A DNA stretch of 29,345 bases, taken from assembly GCA_001792895.1 (NCBI GenBank), contig MARA01000117.1, positions 1 through 29,345 of the forward strand, read 5' to 3'. A program made the translations under genes and the position numbers. This stretch comes from Lentinus brumalis (Eukaryota; Basidiomycota; Agaricomycetes; Polyporales; Polyporaceae). The notes beneath the pieces were generated by a model. That model was not told where the DNA came from and searched no databases. It was given only the letters and a program-made list of their open reading frames with translations. Positions 27,999-29,345 of the stretch are shown here, one piece after another. Within the stretch, counting starts at the first letter, position 1; each line of letters starts with the position of its first letter.

Positions 27999-29345
27999 AT
28001 TGATAGGTATTTCTGTAACCCCTTAGGGTTAGGGGGAGGTAAGGGTGAGCATTATTGGGCTGAATGTACGTTGCGAGCGGTCGAGTTGCTGGAGAGCATA
28101 AATTGCGGCGGAGGAGCGGTTGGTGGCAGGGAGGTGGGTGTGATTGATATGAGTAGCGAACGAGCGGGCAACCGCTCAAACTGTGTAGAAGGTGAGCAGT
28201 GACTATAGTAAGTCACCAGGACTTCAATAACTTGATATGAAGCATTTGAGCGGTAGCGCTCACCGTGACTCGGCCAGCGACAGACCACCTAAGGGTCAAC
28301 AAGTGCATTCAGAGCGGTCGGCCGCTCACAAACATACAGGACTGATCTACAGTAATATCCTTGGCCATAGAAAGTGCTCAGCCAATAAAGCTTGGCTGAA
28401 GCATCAATCCGGTGGTCGACCGCTCTGCGGGATGCTCCGCTGTTTTGTATGCGCCGTAGCAATGCAAGTGCTGTTCTGAGCGGTCGACCGCTCAAAACTG
28501 GGTGTATGAGAGTGCTCTACATCAATGTCATTTGCCACAGAAGGTGCTCAGTTAGCCAACAAGCCTGCAGGTCCGTTCTGAGCGTTGTCCGCTCTGCGGG
28601 ATTGCTCCGCTGTTTGTATGCACCGTAGCATGCAAGTGCTGTTCTGAGCGGTCGACCGCTCAAGGGGTGTATGGGGTGCTATACATTGATTTCTATGACC
28701 ATAGCAGGTGCTTTGCCAATAAACGAGCTTGGAGGTCTGTTCTGAGCGGTCGACCGCTCTGCGGGATTGCTGCTGTGTTGTATCCACCGCAGCAATGCAA
28801 GTGCTGTTCTGAGCGGTTGAACCGCTCAAATGGGGTATATGAGAAGTGCTCTAATCAATTCTATTTGCCACAGAAGGTGCTCAGTGCCAATTAAACAGCC
28901 CTGCAGGTCGTTCTGAGCAGTCACCCGCTCTGCGGGATTCGCTGTTTGTATGCACCGTAGCAATGCAAGTGCTGTTCTGAGCGGTCTACCGCTCATATGG
29001 GGTGTATGAGAGTGCTCTAACATCAATTCGTTGCCACAGAGTGCTTTAACAGCTAGGTCAGGGTCAACCGCTCTGCGGGATCAGCTTTGCAGGTCCGTTC
29101 TGAGCGCGGTAGCCGGTCTGCGGATTGTGCTGCTGTTTGTATGCACCATAGCAGTGCAATGCTGTTCAGAGCGGTCAACCGCTCAAAAGGGGTATATGAC
29201 AGTGCTATACATTGAATTTCTATGACCATAGCAGGTGCTCTGCCAATAAACGAGCTCTGGAGGTCTGTTCTGAGCGGTCGACCGCTCTGCGGGATCACTC
29301 CGCTGTTTGTATGCACCGTAGCAATGCAAGTGCTGTTCTGAGCGG
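27999..29345. mobile_element. Block B, copy 8, running off the window
   Basis: The head at 27999 joins PLE 3 exactly as B5 joins PLE 2. It corresponds to 19889 to about 21240 but carries dozens of small deletions and insertions between 28010 and 29210; the last ~130 bp are clean again. Confidence 0.6.
28478..29345. repeat. 170-bp satellite array in B8, partial
   Basis: Same order of variant units as 20383 onward; the spacing is disturbed by small indels. The last complete palindrome (GAGCGGTCGACCGCTC) starts near 29272. Confidence 0.8.

Larger units (their letters stand above)
19891..28000. repeat. Tandem unit, copy 2 (8110 bp)
   Basis: Repeats 11735-19890. It is shorter because of the rearranged telomeric patch (25653-25780), small indels in the RT and many small deletions at 27925-28000. 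Confidence 0.88.

Overview
The window looks like a chromosome end of a filamentous basidiomycete, probably an Agaricomycete. It has small-intron genes (45-66 bp introns apart from one of 130 bp), TTAGGG-type telomeric sequence, and Penelope-like reverse transcriptases of the endonuclease-less, telomere-associated kind (the Coprina/Athena group). TTAGGG lies on the + strand, so the chromosome terminus should lie to the right.

Layout. Positions 1-2993 hold the 3' part of an ordinary five-exon gene of unknown function. Positions 2994-4332 are non-coding sequence leading into the subtelomere. From 4333 to the right end almost everything is subtelomeric repeat made of two building blocks. (i) Penelope-like elements (PLEs), all on the - strand with their 3' ends facing the chromosome interior: 4429-7512, 15509-19888 and 23665-27998. 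Each has one or two ~765-bp pseudo-LTR (pLTR) units, and each pLTR carries a hammerhead ribozyme on the RT sense strand (five copies). (ii) A second block, called B here, that always begins with ATTGATAGGTATTTC and a telomere-like hairpin. It occurs eight times (7513, 11733, 14319, 15159, 19889, 22475, 23315, 27999), each time abutting the broken end of something else. B carries a ~170-bp satellite built around the palindrome GAGCGGTCGACCGCTC, a 28-bp minisatellite with the same palindrome core, and in its longest copy a gene fragment with a PHD-like zinc finger (10690-11732).

Positions 11735-19890 form an 8156-bp unit (B2+B3+B4+PLE2) that is repeated in tandem at 19891-28000 and begins again at 28001. 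The first ~5.36 kb of the two complete units look identical. In the second unit ~120 bp at the 3' end of the PLE is replaced by an interstitial telomeric tract (25653-25780).

Working together. PLEs of this group lack an endonuclease and are known to attach to exposed G-rich telomere ends. The orientation, the CCCTAA-complementary 3' end and the 5' truncations seen here fit that route. The constant left edge of B on five different flanks suggests a second, undescribed way of capping or rebuilding chromosome ends, or a terminus of a composite telomeric element. This is inference; the repeated edge itself is directly visible. The stretch from about 27925 to 29210 is rich in small indels and may be poorly assembled.
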